DNA of 64,000 nucleotides from Kriegella sp963975415 (GTDB lineage: Bacteria > Bacteroidota > Bacteroidia > Flavobacteriales > Flavobacteriaceae): NCBI RefSeq assembly GCF_963975415.1, contig NZ_CAXBGN010000015.1, positions 62,001 to 126,000 on the forward strand, in the 5' to 3' direction. The notes under the pieces are model-generated. The model made no database searches. It had not been told where the DNA came from and worked only from the letters and a program-made list of their open reading frames with translations. The translations under genes were made by a program, and so were the position numbers. Of this stretch, positions 54,736 through 62,767 are shown in pieces. Every line of letters starts with the position of its first letter. The stretch's first letter is position 1.

Positions 54736-57095
54736 AGTAATGGAAGATCTTCAAAGGCCATCCGCGCCAAAAGATAGCTTAAAGTCGATTCCGCTCCTTG
54801 GTTCAGGTTTACATTGTGCAGTTCCAAGCCGTCATAGCAGCCGCCCGTACAGGGATTGTATATGGTCTGCTTTAAAGGATTTTCCCCTAAAAACCAATTA
54901 AATGCACCTTGCATTTTTACATCGTATCCAGAATCGGGAAATATACCGTGAAAAAAACGCAACGCCAGAATGGTATAGGCCACATCGATGGGTTGTTCGC
55001 CGCCCTGGAATGCCCTATCCAATTTTTCATTACTTTTCAACCAGTTCTTGTTCGATATCACACGTATGGAATTGCCCGTCATGATTTTGGACAATAGAAA
55101 ATCGAAGGCGGTTTTTGCGATTTTGCGATAGTCGCCATTGAGCGTCATCGTATAGGCCATTAGCATGGCATGTGGCAAAATGGCATTGCCATAGGTCAGG
55201 TAGCTTTCGAACCAACGCCAGTCCTCCTTGGCTTCATGCCTGTACATTTGAACCAACCGATCGGCGAATTTCGTGACGAGGGCGTTCATGCATTTGCTAT
55301 CATTGGCATGGCTATAATGGTAAAGCCCGTTGATCATAAAGGCCATACTTCGTGGGGAATGAACGTCTTCCATTTCCTTTATGGCCTCTTCAAAGACGAA
55401 TCTCGCCCGATCTTCGATACCGCGATATGCTTCGGGAAAATGTTTCGATACCGAAAGCAGGTAGCCCAATGCCCAAATGGCCCTTCCGCTGGCATCCTCC
55501 AAATTTTCGGGATGGTTCTGTGCCGTGAATTGATAGTCCTTGTCCACATAGTTTAAGAACGTGCCATCATACCGGAAACAACATTGTATAAAATTGAAAT
55601 AAATCTTGATGTATTTCAAATCTGAGGCGCGGCCGGTCAACTGATAGTGCTGGCAGAAGGCGATCAAGGCACGTGCGTTATCGTCCAATGTATAGCCACT
55701 TTCGATGTCCGGGCTGTTGATATTGGAAAATTGGATCATACCGACCTCCGTGGTCATATTTTTGATGTGTTTAAGGTCTATCGGGGGCTTATGATATTTT
55801 AGTCGAATGCCCTTTCCAAGCTTCTCAAAAATTTTGGCATGGGCGATAGCGGCATTTTCCCAGGCCGAGGTTGCGGAAGTGTTCAGTCCGTTCAGGCGCA
55901 ATCTATGGAGAGCTTCATCGTTTTCGAACAGTTGTATGACCGCCCGTTCCAGTTGTCCGGAATCCTCAAAATCGAACATGATTCCTGCGTCGTTCTGTAA
56001 GACTTCAAGCGCATGTGGTATGGGCGTTGAAATTACCGGGCAACCGCAACTCAGGGCATAGGAAAAGGTTCCGCTGACCGCTTGGTGGGGGTCTTTTGAG
56101 GTAAACAGATAGATGTCGGTCAGTTGCAGATATTCCAAAAGCTCCTTAAGCGGAACAAATTCGTTTACGAATCGCACCTGATCCTTTATGCCCAGTTCAT
56201 CGATTTTAGCTGTTAAAAAATCTCGGTAAATTTCTCCTTCCTCCTTGACTAGGGTCGGATGAGTACGACCGATGATCAGAAAGACGGTTTCTGGAAATTT
56301 CGTAATAATAGTAGGAAGTGCATTCAATGTAGTCTCGATACTTTTTCCAGGGCCCAAAAGGCCAAAGGTGGAGAGTACCTTTTTTCCCGACAAGTCATAC
56401 TTTTCCTTTAGAAAATCCTTGTTTTCATAAAGTACCAAATGCGTACCGTGCGGAACGACCGTAATCTTATCGGCCCGTACACCATACGTTTGGGTCAATA
56501 TTTCAGCCGAGGTCTGCGTCATTACGATAATCGCATCGCTCAGAGAAGACATCCGCTTTACATTTTGTTTCAACCCCGGTGTCGGCTTTGGGAGAATCGT
56601 ATGGAACGTTATAGCGATAGGTTTATCGAGGAACTCCAGAAATTCTAAAAAAGCATTTTCGCCGTCCTTGAATAGGCCAAACTCATGCTGGATCAACACC
56701 ATTCCAACATTGGGGTCGGAATTGATCCGATGTGAGGCTCTTTGAAAGTCGAGCACATTGTTAGTATTCAGCACGTGCTCTATATCTTTGGGATATTGGT
56801 GCTGTTCGCTTTTTGATTCTAGCGGGAAGACCTTTAAAATAAAACTTTGACCGAACTTCTTGGACAGCGCCTGTTCGAGGTCTTTAGAATATGTTGCAAT
56901 ACCGCACTGGCGCGGAGGGTAGGAAGTCAAAAAAATAATTTCCGATACCCGGGGTTCGGACTTTTTGACCCTTTTCGCTAATTCCTGAATCTTTCCTTTG
57001 TCAATTTTGGAACTATATGTTTTTTTTTCGCTAGGTCGTGCCCTCTTTTCTGTAATCGTTTCGTTGTCCATAGTTGAAGTAGTTTTACTGTTCAT
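54732..57095 (-). CDS. GT-B glycosyltransferase fused to an (alpha/alpha)-barrel domain
   Basis: 787-aa two-domain protein. After a charged N-terminal segment (1-50), residues 50-430 are a GT4-like domain: LTSYPPRQCGIATYSKDLEQAL, LIQHEFGLFKDGENAFLEFLE, FHTILPKPTPG, VPHGTH, STFGLLGPGKSIETTL. At the place of the EX7E motif the sequence is DPHQAVSGTFSYALSCGCPV, with Gln and Tyr instead of both Glu. Residues about 440-787 look like an (alpha/alpha)-toroid of the kind seen in glycoside-active enzymes: SGYTLDDNARALIAFC, DASGRAIWALGYLL, AFQGGEQPIDVAYTILAL, NQGAESTLSYLLA. Coupled to the GT4 gene and opposite GH130. Function unknown; sugar polymer or glycoside metabolism likely. Confidence 0.88.
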   Translation of the reverse strand: MNSKTTSTMDNETITEKRARPSEKKTYSSKIDKGKIQELAKRVKKSEPRVSEIIFLTSYPPRQCGIATYSKDLEQALSKKFGQSFILKVFPLESKSEQHQYPKDIEHVLNTNNVLDFQRASHRINSDPNVGMVLIQHEFGLFKDGENAFLEFLEFLDKPIAITFHTILPKPTPGLKQNVKRMSSLSDAIIVMTQTSAEILTQTYGVRADKITVVPHGTHLVLYENKDFLKEKYDLSGKKVLSTFGLLGPGKSIETTLNALPTIITKFPETVFLIIGRTHPTLVKEEGEIYRDFLTAKIDELGIKDQVRFVNEFVPLKELLEYLQLTDIYLFTSKDPHQAVSGTFSYALSCGCPVISTPIPHALEVLQNDAGIMFDFEDSGQLERAVIQLFENDEALHRLRLNGLNTSATSAWENAAIAHAKIFEKLGKGIRLKYHKPPIDLKHIKNMTTEVGMIQFSNINSPDIESGYTLDDNARALIAFCQHYQLTGRASDLKYIKIYFNFIQCCFRYDGTFLNYVDKDYQFTAQNHPENLEDASGRAIWALGYLLSVSKHFPEAYRGIEDRARFVFEEAIKEMEDVHSPRSMAFMINGLYHYSHANDSKCMNALVTKFADRLVQMYRHEAKEDWRWFESYLTYGNAILPHAMLMAYTMTLNGDYRKIAKTAFDFLLSKIMTGNSIRVISNKNWLKSNEKLDRAFQGGEQPIDVAYTILALRFFHGIFPDSGYDVKMQGAFNWFLGENPLKQTIYNPCTGGCYDGLELHNVNLNQGAESTLSYLLARMAFEDLPLL

Positions 57096-57262
57096 GTTTT
57101 GGTAAAATCTTTGGGGTCAAGTCTTGGGGTACCGGTTCGGTATTAAAAGGTAATGGCTATTAGAGACTGTTTTTATAAAAATTGATAGCAAAATTTATTT
57201 TACCAACACAAAATTATAGCAGGACGAGTGCAATCCGGTCAACTGTTTTTTTCGGATGATAG

Positions 57263-57394
57263 CTATAAACCCCGTCCTTTATATTTTCTATATTCGACGA
57301 TTTCCTTAACATCCTTGTGCGCTCGATTTTCCTTTATGTTCTGGGCAAGTTTCGGTTTATTCGACTTTGCCGGGATCTTATTTCCATTTGACAT
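57263..57394 (-). CDS. Candidate very small basic protein
   Basis: 43 aa from an ATG at 57394 to TAG at 57263: SNGNKIPAKSNKPKLAQN then IKENRAHKDVKEIVEYRKYK. Lys-rich and hydrophilic with a predicted C-terminal helix. Upstream of the 787-aa gene on the same strand. The composition is protein-like, but there is no clear ribosome-binding site and no family is known to me. Rest of the gap 57096-57619: nothing supported. Confidence 0.35.
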   Translation of the reverse strand: MSNGNKIPAKSNKPKLAQNIKENRAHKDVKEIVEYRKYKGRGL

Positions 57395-57619
57395 TTTCTA
57401 TGGTTTTAGTGAAATCCATTTTTCCTTATTTTAGTCGGAAAACAACTATAAGATATTGAAAATCAAAATGAAAAAGTTGAATAAAAATGGAATAGAGTTA
57501 CATAATTCCCACATTTAAATTTTCAATATCCCTGTGAGATTGGCCGATTCCTATTTGGTTTATTGATGAATCCCTTCATGCTCCAGCCACTTCTAGGCAT
57601 TCAAAGTGCGTATAAATTT

Positions 57620-58216
57620 TCAGAAGGCTTCAGTTTTAGGGGTAGTTTTTGCTTCGAACCCTGTTTTTTCAAAACCGTATACTTGAGTAACGATGCGGTA
57701 TTTTTCCTTCCATATATTTTGGGAAAGGGTTTGATGTATACTTGCACCCTTTATGACCTGCGGATAATATTCTTTGTTTCCATCTTCAAAAGCAAAAGTC
57801 CATAGTTGTCTTGTGACAAATTCTTTTTTGCCCCACAAGTCGATTACCGCCCTACCGATTTCTTCATGACGTAAATGCCTTGTGTATTCGCCAAAAGGGC
57901 TGTGGGTTAGAATGAGGTCAAAGTTTTGATTTGGCAACAGCTTTATAATAGTGTCTTTTACTGTTTTTTCATCCAAAGGTGTTTGTTCGGCACCGTCATC
58001 CAGGTTACCCATAATGCCCTTGGCATTCAAGGCAATAAGCGCTTTTTTAAACTTTAACGCTCGTTCGGTGTCGTTTTTTCTACATAGACAGGCGACAAAC
58101 CAATTATAGTTTGCGTTTAGAAGTATCGTACCTCCACACCATAAGGTTTCATCATCGGGATGTGCTACAATTACCACTATATCTTTTTTTCTTTGCGTGG
58201 TTTTACCTGTCATCAT
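57620..58216 (-). CDS. PIG-L family deacetylase
   Basis: 198-aa zinc-dependent N-deacetylase-like protein. Metal motif AHPDDETLWCGG (18-29), NLDDGAEQ, LILTHSPFGEYTRHLRHEEIG with the distal His residues. The family removes N-acetyl groups from GlcNAc-type sugars (for example GlcNAc-PI or GlcNAc-malate). Cytoplasmic, no signal. It follows the cupin gene by 14 bases in one operon. Confidence 0.92.
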   Translation of the reverse strand: MMTGKTTQRKKDIVVIVAHPDDETLWCGGTILLNANYNWFVACLCRKNDTERALKFKKALIALNAKGIMGNLDDGAEQTPLDEKTVKDTIIKLLPNQNFDLILTHSPFGEYTRHLRHEEIGRAVIDLWGKKEFVTRQLWTFAFEDGNKEYYPQVIKGASIHQTLSQNIWKEKYRIVTQVYGFEKTGFEAKTTPKTEAF

Positions 58217-58230
58217 ATTTTAAATATCTT

Positions 58231-58569
58231 CTATTCATAACCACTTTTAATAATGGTTGAAATCATTTTAAACCGCTCATTCGCCTTTATGCTATTGGGG
58301 GAATGCGCGGGGATAATAATACCCTCGCCAGTTTTCAAGTTCTGTGAACTATTATCGATCAGTATTTCGGCACGCCCTTCGATGATTTGTATGAACGTAT
58401 CGAATTGCGATATTTTTTCAGTTAGGTTTTCGCCCGAATCAAAGGACACGACAGTTAGGTTACCGGTTGGTTTCTTAATAATGGTTTTTATGACCACTGC
58501 ATTCGGAATATATTCGATGGTCTCTACGACAATGAAAACTTTTGATTTTTCAACTTCCATATTTTCCAT
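58231..58569 (-). CDS. Small cupin-domain protein
   Basis: 112-aa single cupin barrel: VSFDSGENLTEKISQFDTFIQIIEGRAEILIDNSSQNLKTG-type fold with GEGIIIPAHSPNSIKA. The usual HxH metal pair of motif 1 is not conserved (ENLTEKISQFD), so it may bind a ligand without metal. First gene of the cupin/PIG-L pair. Confidence 0.85.
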   Translation of the reverse strand: MENMEVEKSKVFIVVETIEYIPNAVVIKTIIKKPTGNLTVVSFDSGENLTEKISQFDTFIQIIEGRAEILIDNSSQNLKTGEGIIIPAHSPNSIKANERFKMISTIIKSGYE

Positions 58570-58702
58570 GATTAAAATTTTGAGGAGTGGAATGCTTTTC
58601 TGGAATCCAATACATAAAGTTGAGGGATTATTGTCGATAATGTCTTACATCGTAAAGACGAAGAGTTATAGTATTCCCACATTCATATTTTTGAAGTTTT
58701 AC

Positions 58703-58738
58703 AAAAAAAGCCTTGTAGTTCTAGAACCACAAGGCTTT
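58703..58738 (-). terminator. Terminator after the AraC gene
   Basis: Minus-strand hairpin AAAGCCTTGT / ACAAGGCTTT followed by a run of seven T; 31 bases after the AraC stop. A second palindrome (AATCAAAAG/TTTTTGATT) overlaps its 5' side. Confidence 0.8.
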
Positions 58739-58769
58739 AATCAAAAGTTTTTGATTAAGGTTTAAAAGA

Positions 58770-59330
58770 TTAAAGATCTTCTAGGTTTTCAAAGCGTTTC
58801 ACCTTCAGTTTTTTATAATACGATGGAGTAAGTCCGGTAACTTTTTTAAACTGATTCGATAAATGTGAGACGCTACTATAATGTAATTTATAGCTTATTT
58901 CCGTAAGATTCAGTTCATCGTACAACAAGAGTTCTTTGACCCGTTCAATTTTGTTTATGATCATGAACTGTTGAATGGTAATCCCCTTTACCTCTGAAAA
59001 TGTGTTGGCCAAATACGTATAATCATACCCCAATTTTTCGCTGATGTAATCCGAGTAGTTCATTTTAGGTAATTCATCGTCATAATGAATCATTTCAATG
59101 ATTACGGCCTTGATTTTTTCAATGAGTACCTTTCGTGTGTCGTCAAGCAGTACCAGCCCAAATGCCTTTAGATTTTTTCGTAATTGTTCTCGTTGGAAAT
59201 CAGTGATATCTTCCAAAATCTCGATTGTTCCAAGGTCTACATTGACATAATGCAGGCCAAGCTTTTCGAGTTCCTGCTTTACCACCATCTTACAGCGCAA
59301 ACTTACCATGTATTTGACGTAAATGATCAT
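58770..59330 (-). CDS. AraC-family transcriptional regulator
   Basis: 186 aa. The C-terminal AraC DNA-binding domain (about 85-180) has two helix-turn-helix units: LGYDYTYLANTFSEVKGITIQQF and NLTEISYKLHYSSVSHLSNQFKKVTGLTPSYYKKL. The N-terminal ~80 residues are a small unrecognised domain (KQELEKLGLHYVNVDLGTIEI). Short for the family. Sits upstream of the cupin/PIG-L pair on the same strand but ends in its own terminator. It could control the island's cargo. Confidence 0.92.
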   Translation of the reverse strand: MIIYVKYMVSLRCKMVVKQELEKLGLHYVNVDLGTIEILEDITDFQREQLRKNLKAFGLVLLDDTRKVLIEKIKAVIIEMIHYDDELPKMNYSDYISEKLGYDYTYLANTFSEVKGITIQQFMIINKIERVKELLLYDELNLTEISYKLHYSSVSHLSNQFKKVTGLTPSYYKKLKVKRFENLEDL

Positions 59331-59469
59331 TATGGTGGGGGTTAATTGTTATTAAGCAAGCGAGACGGTGAAACTATAAAAATGTGATTTATATAACTCT
59401 TTCTCGAAATCATATAAAAAACACAGATAAAATGTAACTACCTTATACCGACTAGAAAAGTATGAGGCC

Positions 59470-59685
59470 ATGTTGAATAAGGAAATCGAGCATCAACTAA
59501 TGAAAGAGATTTTTGATCTGACCCTTGCCTTTCAAATTGAGTACCCAGAAATATACGATAATTTGCTCGAAACACCGCTATTTCTGAACTATGGTCACAA
59601 AGTGATATCCCAAACTGAATTTGAAGCGTATCGTGAATTTCTAAGGGCCCAGCTTCGGGTTTTCGAGGAAGAAAAAGTTGCCTAA
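59470..59685 (+). CDS. Hypothetical small protein
   Basis: 71-aa helical, acidic protein (NKEIEHQLMKEIFDLTLAFQ, EYREFLRAQ-like C-terminus). ATG start, no signal or membrane segment. Divergent from the AraC gene. I do not recognise it. The sequence is protein-like in composition and no competing frame overlaps. Confidence 0.55.
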   Translation: MLNKEIEHQLMKEIFDLTLAFQIEYPEIYDNLLETPLFLNYGHKVISQTEFEAYREFLRAQLRVFEEEKVA

Positions 59686-59897
59686 CAAAAGGGTATGCAA
59701 AGAAATCTATAAGACTCTCATTAGCCTGTAGAATTTTGCCTGAAGTACCTGAAGTACCTGATTGGCAAAACGAACCTGAAACCTAAAAAGGTGTGATTTA
59801 TGTAATTTTTGGGTAAACTTATGAAACTAACCTCGGTCATTTCAACCTTACCTTTATATGTTCTTTAGTATTAATCAAGAACATTTAAAAAACACAT

Positions 59898-60047
59898 ATG
59901 GATATATTTGAAAAGAATAACTGGGAAATCAGGATTTGGGAAAAACTGAAAGGTTTCATAAAGCCGTTTTTTTATAATGGCTTTGATGGAAGTTCTGAAA
60001 ATAAGCACCACAGAGAGTTTAACAAGAATGTATCCCAAATTGATTAA
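59898..60047 (+). CDS. Candidate small protein
   Basis: 49 aa from ATG 59898 to TAA 60047: MDIFEKNNWEIRIWEKLKGF then IKPFFYNGFDGSSENKHH. Aromatic-rich N-terminal half, polar tail. Not recognised. The surrounding stretch 59686-60292 otherwise shows only a short direct repeat (GAAGTACCT twice, about 59740) and the terminator at 60153. Confidence 0.4.
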   Translation: MDIFEKNNWEIRIWEKLKGFIKPFFYNGFDGSSENKHHREFNKNVSQID

Positions 60048-60152
60048 AATCAAAAGATGATACGCAACATTAGAAAGGTATTATCCTCGGAATCCGATGA
60101 ACAATACTAATTTAGTTGATTGGTAAGTGCTTTCGAACTCGGTTGAAAGCCC

Positions 60153-60187
60153 AAAAAGAGCAGGAACTAAAAAATACTGCTCTTTTT
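60153..60187 (+). terminator. Rho-independent terminator
   Basis: AAAAAGAGCAG / CTGCTCTTTTT hairpin with a 13-base loop, followed by CTTT. Located about 105 bases after the 49-aa candidate gene, supporting transcription of that stretch. Confidence 0.75.
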
Positions 60188-60292
60188 CTTTAAAGTGTCA
60201 AACACATTAAATAGTATTATAATATACCTTCTTTTTTTGACAGTATTATACATTATTTATCTATTTTTTTTTAAAATAAAAATCATAAAAAG

Positions 60293-60715
60293 ATGCCAAT
60301 AATGGATTTATTCGAATCCGGTGAACATAGAAGCAACATGGCTCACTTTGCAGCTTTTACTCATTTAGCTGCCACAGATGGAAAGATTGATCGGGATGTG
60401 GAAATTCTCATCAAACGTTTTGCGGACAAATTGGATATCTCGAAAGAGGAATACCGGCGTGTCGTTGATAATATGGAGAAGCATAGTCTACATCCACCGG
60501 ATAACGATAAAAAGCGTTTAGAACGTTTACATGATTTATTTGAAATTATTTATACCAATCATTACATGAATACGAAGGAACAAGAGTTAGTATTGAGATA
60601 TGCTATAAAACTTGGTTTTAACGATGAAAGAGCTAAAGAGATTATTGAAAAATCGGTGAAGCTGTTCGCAGGCAAGATAGAGTTTGAGGAGTATGAATTA
60701 CTTCTAAATTCATAG
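60293..60715 (+). CDS. TerB-like (tellurite resistance B fold) protein
   Basis: 140-aa helical protein with TerB-like features: FAAFTHLAATDGKIDRDVEILIKRFADKLDIS (an acidic ATDGKID loop) and a second repeat-like half ending TKEQELVLRYAIKLGFND. TerB-fold proteins are associated with membranes and stress or phage-response systems. Own unit near the distal end of the island. An earlier start is possible; ATG at 60293 used. Confidence 0.8.
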   Translation: MPIMDLFESGEHRSNMAHFAAFTHLAATDGKIDRDVEILIKRFADKLDISKEEYRRVVDNMEKHSLHPPDNDKKRLERLHDLFEIIYTNHYMNTKEQELVLRYAIKLGFNDERAKEIIEKSVKLFAGKIEFEEYELLLNS

Positions 60716-60832
60716 AAAAATAACATGACAATGGTTATATAGGGGATTATGAATATTGTAATAGTAAAGCAGTACTATTGATTACTTTTAATCTTGTTCA
60801 ATTATGAGATAGCTGTTACACTACATAAATTT

Positions 60833-61228
60833 ATGGTTCGAAAAAAAATATCGAGGAAGATAATACTGGAATTCTACCAAGATATACAGAGATGGGAATC
60901 TATGGTGGGGTATGCAGCTAATGAATTATTATTTCTAGATACGTTATTACATGCCAAAGCCTTCGAGAATACGGCACAGATTAAAACAGAAAAAATGCTT
61001 TGTTTCAAGCTAGAAATAAAAACAAAAAATCAGGAAGTAAATGAGCTAAAGACTCAAATGGAGCTTTCCAAGAATAATGTGGGAGCTTTTTTAGATTGTG
61101 AAGTAAACTCAGGAATTGAATTTAGCTTTAAAGATTATAAAGTATTAAAACGGAATTTTGGACTTTTTAATACTTCTTATAATCAATATAAAACCGAAAT
61201 ATTCAAGCACACCGGGGGAATTTTATAA
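60833..61228 (+). CDS. Hypothetical helical/coiled-coil protein
   Basis: 131 aa from the ATG at 60833 (a TTG at 60794 would add 13 residues). Predicted almost wholly helical, with a coiled-coil-like middle (LEIKTKNQEVNELKTQMELS). It follows the TerB-like gene by about 117 bases on the same strand. Family not recognised. Last gene before the distal att site. Confidence 0.62.
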   Translation: MVRKKISRKIILEFYQDIQRWESMVGYAANELLFLDTLLHAKAFENTAQIKTEKMLCFKLEIKTKNQEVNELKTQMELSKNNVGAFLDCEVNSGIEFSFKDYKVLKRNFGLFNTSYNQYKTEIFKHTGGIL

Positions 61229-61393
61229 AAGCTATTCTTAGTATGCACATACGTTTTTTCTCCATTTCCATATTAATTATATAACCTGTAAACGATGTTG
61301 AACGTTAAATTTATGTTAAAAAGTGAGTCTTGCGGTGCCCCCAAAAAGCGAGGCTTTGGTAGGCCCTTGAAACAGGATGTTTTTATGAAAAAC

Positions 61394-61413
61394 TCGAGTC
61401 CCGTCCGGACCGC
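61394..61413 (+). repeat. Distal attachment site (tRNA-Asp 3' duplicate)
   Basis: Exact 20-bp copy of 47700-47719 in the same orientation. It marks the outer end of the integrated element; nothing of the tRNA 5' part is present here, so it is not a second tRNA gene. Confidence 0.9.
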
Positions 61414-61418
61414 CAACT

Positions 61419-61449
61419 AAAAAGCCTTCGAGAAATCGAAGGCTTTTTT
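61419..61449 (+). terminator. Rho-independent terminator just outside the island
   Basis: AAAAAGCCTTCGA / TCGAAGGCTTTTTT with a GAAA loop, 5 bases beyond the distal att site. Probably the original tRNA-Asp terminator displaced by insertion. The rest of 61450-61741 shows no gene I would support. Confidence 0.8.
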
Positions 61450-61741
61450 AATTTTACCTTTGCACGTAGATTGTACGCGGTTATCTACTTTTTTAATTCC
61501 TTAAATGTTTTCTTACCCCTCTATATTGTATGCCGCTATTGCGCACAGACTTTAAAATTAGCCTTGGAAAAATTAAAAACAATAACTCTAATGAAGCGCT
61601 ATAAAAATAGAAAGTTCTATCTGGGGGAAGCTTGTACAGGATTTAGTTTTTAAGTTTCGACAAAGAATAATTAAGTTTTAAAACTAATCAAGGAAACAGT
61701 TGTTTTTTAACTCTGTTCTTTGTGAGCGGTAATGTTTTATC

Positions 61742-62137
61742 CTATAGCATTTCGACTATTTGTATTTTATTTCCGCAAGTGTCATTGAAAACAGCAATTT
61801 TTACAGTTCCCATTTCTTTTGGGTTTACACTGAATTCGACACCCAGATTATTCAGTCGGTCATATTCTTGTTGCACATTTTCAACATTAAATTGAGTATA
61901 CGGAATCCCAGCATCAAAAAGTGCCTTTTGATAAGTTTTGGCAGGTTCAAAATGTTTGGGTGAAGGTTCTAATAATATTTCGGTTCCGTCTTGTTCTTCC
62001 TTGTTTACAACTGTTAACCACCTATTTTCTTCGCTTAACGGAACATCCACTTTTTTTATAAATCCCAATGTTTTGGTATAGAACTTTAGGGCCTTTTCTT
62101 GGTCTTGAACAGGAATACTTAATACTTTTATTTTCAT
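61742..62137 (-). CDS. VOC-family (glyoxalase/bleomycin resistance-like) protein
   Basis: 131-aa vicinal-oxygen-chelate fold protein: VLSIPVQDQEKALKFYTKTLGF, GTEILLEPSP, PYTQFNVENVQQEYDRLNNLGVEF, FNDTCGNKIQIVEML. Paired beta-alpha-beta-beta-beta units are clear. Encoded 32 bases after an AraC-type regulator. Enzymatic role unknown. Confidence 0.9.
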   Translation of the reverse strand: MKIKVLSIPVQDQEKALKFYTKTLGFIKKVDVPLSEENRWLTVVNKEEQDGTEILLEPSPKHFEPAKTYQKALFDAGIPYTQFNVENVQQEYDRLNNLGVEFSVNPKEMGTVKIAVFNDTCGNKIQIVEML

Positions 62138-62169
62138 CTTTTTTGATTTTTAATTAGACCCACCAAATT

Positions 62170-62583
62170 TCAAGAATCAACTTTAGATTGACTTTGCGAA
62201 AATTGCTCTTTTTGAAAATCAGTTGGTGTTTTCCCAGTCTTTTTTTTGAAAAGCGTGCTGAATGAACTTGGGCTTTCAAATCCGATCGAATAACAAGTTT
62301 CTGATACCGACATTCCCATTCTTAAATAGCTTTTTGATTTTGTAATCCTTTTGTCTATTAAATACTGTCTTGGTGTCTGTCCGTAGTATTTTTTGAACAA
62401 TCTCAGAAGGTGAAACTTTGAAGTGAATCTGATGTGTGAGAATAAATCCAAATTCAATTCTTTGTCGAAGTTATCCTCCATATAATTTCGCATTCCAATT
62501 ACGGTTTGAATTTGTCCATCATTAGAATGGCAAATTCCTTTTATTCGATTGATCTCTTTTTGATAGAACGTCATTTTGTTCAT
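62170..62583 (-). CDS. AraC-family regulator (short)
   Basis: 137 aa, essentially only the AraC DNA-binding domain: LNLDLFSHIRFTSKFHLLRLFKKYYGQTPRQYL and MSVSETCYSIGFESPSSFSTLFKKKTGKTPTDF. Likely controls the VOC gene with which it forms an operon. Confidence 0.92.
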   Translation of the reverse strand: MNKMTFYQKEINRIKGICHSNDGQIQTVIGMRNYMEDNFDKELNLDLFSHIRFTSKFHLLRLFKKYYGQTPRQYLIDKRITKSKSYLRMGMSVSETCYSIGFESPSSFSTLFKKKTGKTPTDFQKEQFSQSQSKVDS

Positions 62584-62767
62584 TGCTGATTTAGGTATGG
62601 AAGTAGGGCAGGCAAGGAAACGTTTTGTTTCCGTCAGCTCTTGTAGCCAGAGCTTTTTGTTTTATAGTTATTTTTTCATTTTAATCGCTAAATCCAAAGA
62701 TTTTGTGACTTAGCAAATACATAGCAACCATCGTTTAAACATTAACTGAATTATTTTTTATACATTG

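Larger units (their letters stand above)
47720..61413 (+). mobile_element. tRNA-Asp-integrated genomic island (~13.7 kb)
   Basis: Bounded by the 20-bp direct repeat, with a tyrosine recombinase at the tRNA end. Cargo: Fic-like remnant, SLC13/TrkA-C permease, GH130 protein, GT4 glycosyltransferase, GT-B/(alpha/alpha)-barrel fusion, PIG-L deacetylase, cupin, AraC regulator, TerB-like protein and small unknowns. No replication, conjugation or phage structural genes are seen, so it is probably not self-transmissible. Confidence 0.85.

Noticed and set aside
57228..57434. 68-codon plus-strand frame
   Set aside because: Phe-rich translation is the antisense shadow of the basic 43-codon frame; no supporting signal.
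61380..61414. Possible second tRNA gene
   Set aside because: Only the 20-bp 3' end matches tRNA-Asp; no D or anticodon arms. It is the distal att site.
61471..61653. 60-codon plus-strand frame outside the island
   Set aside because: TTG start, no recognisable domain, AT-rich low-quality translation; a TACCTTTG box lies upstream but no -33 match.
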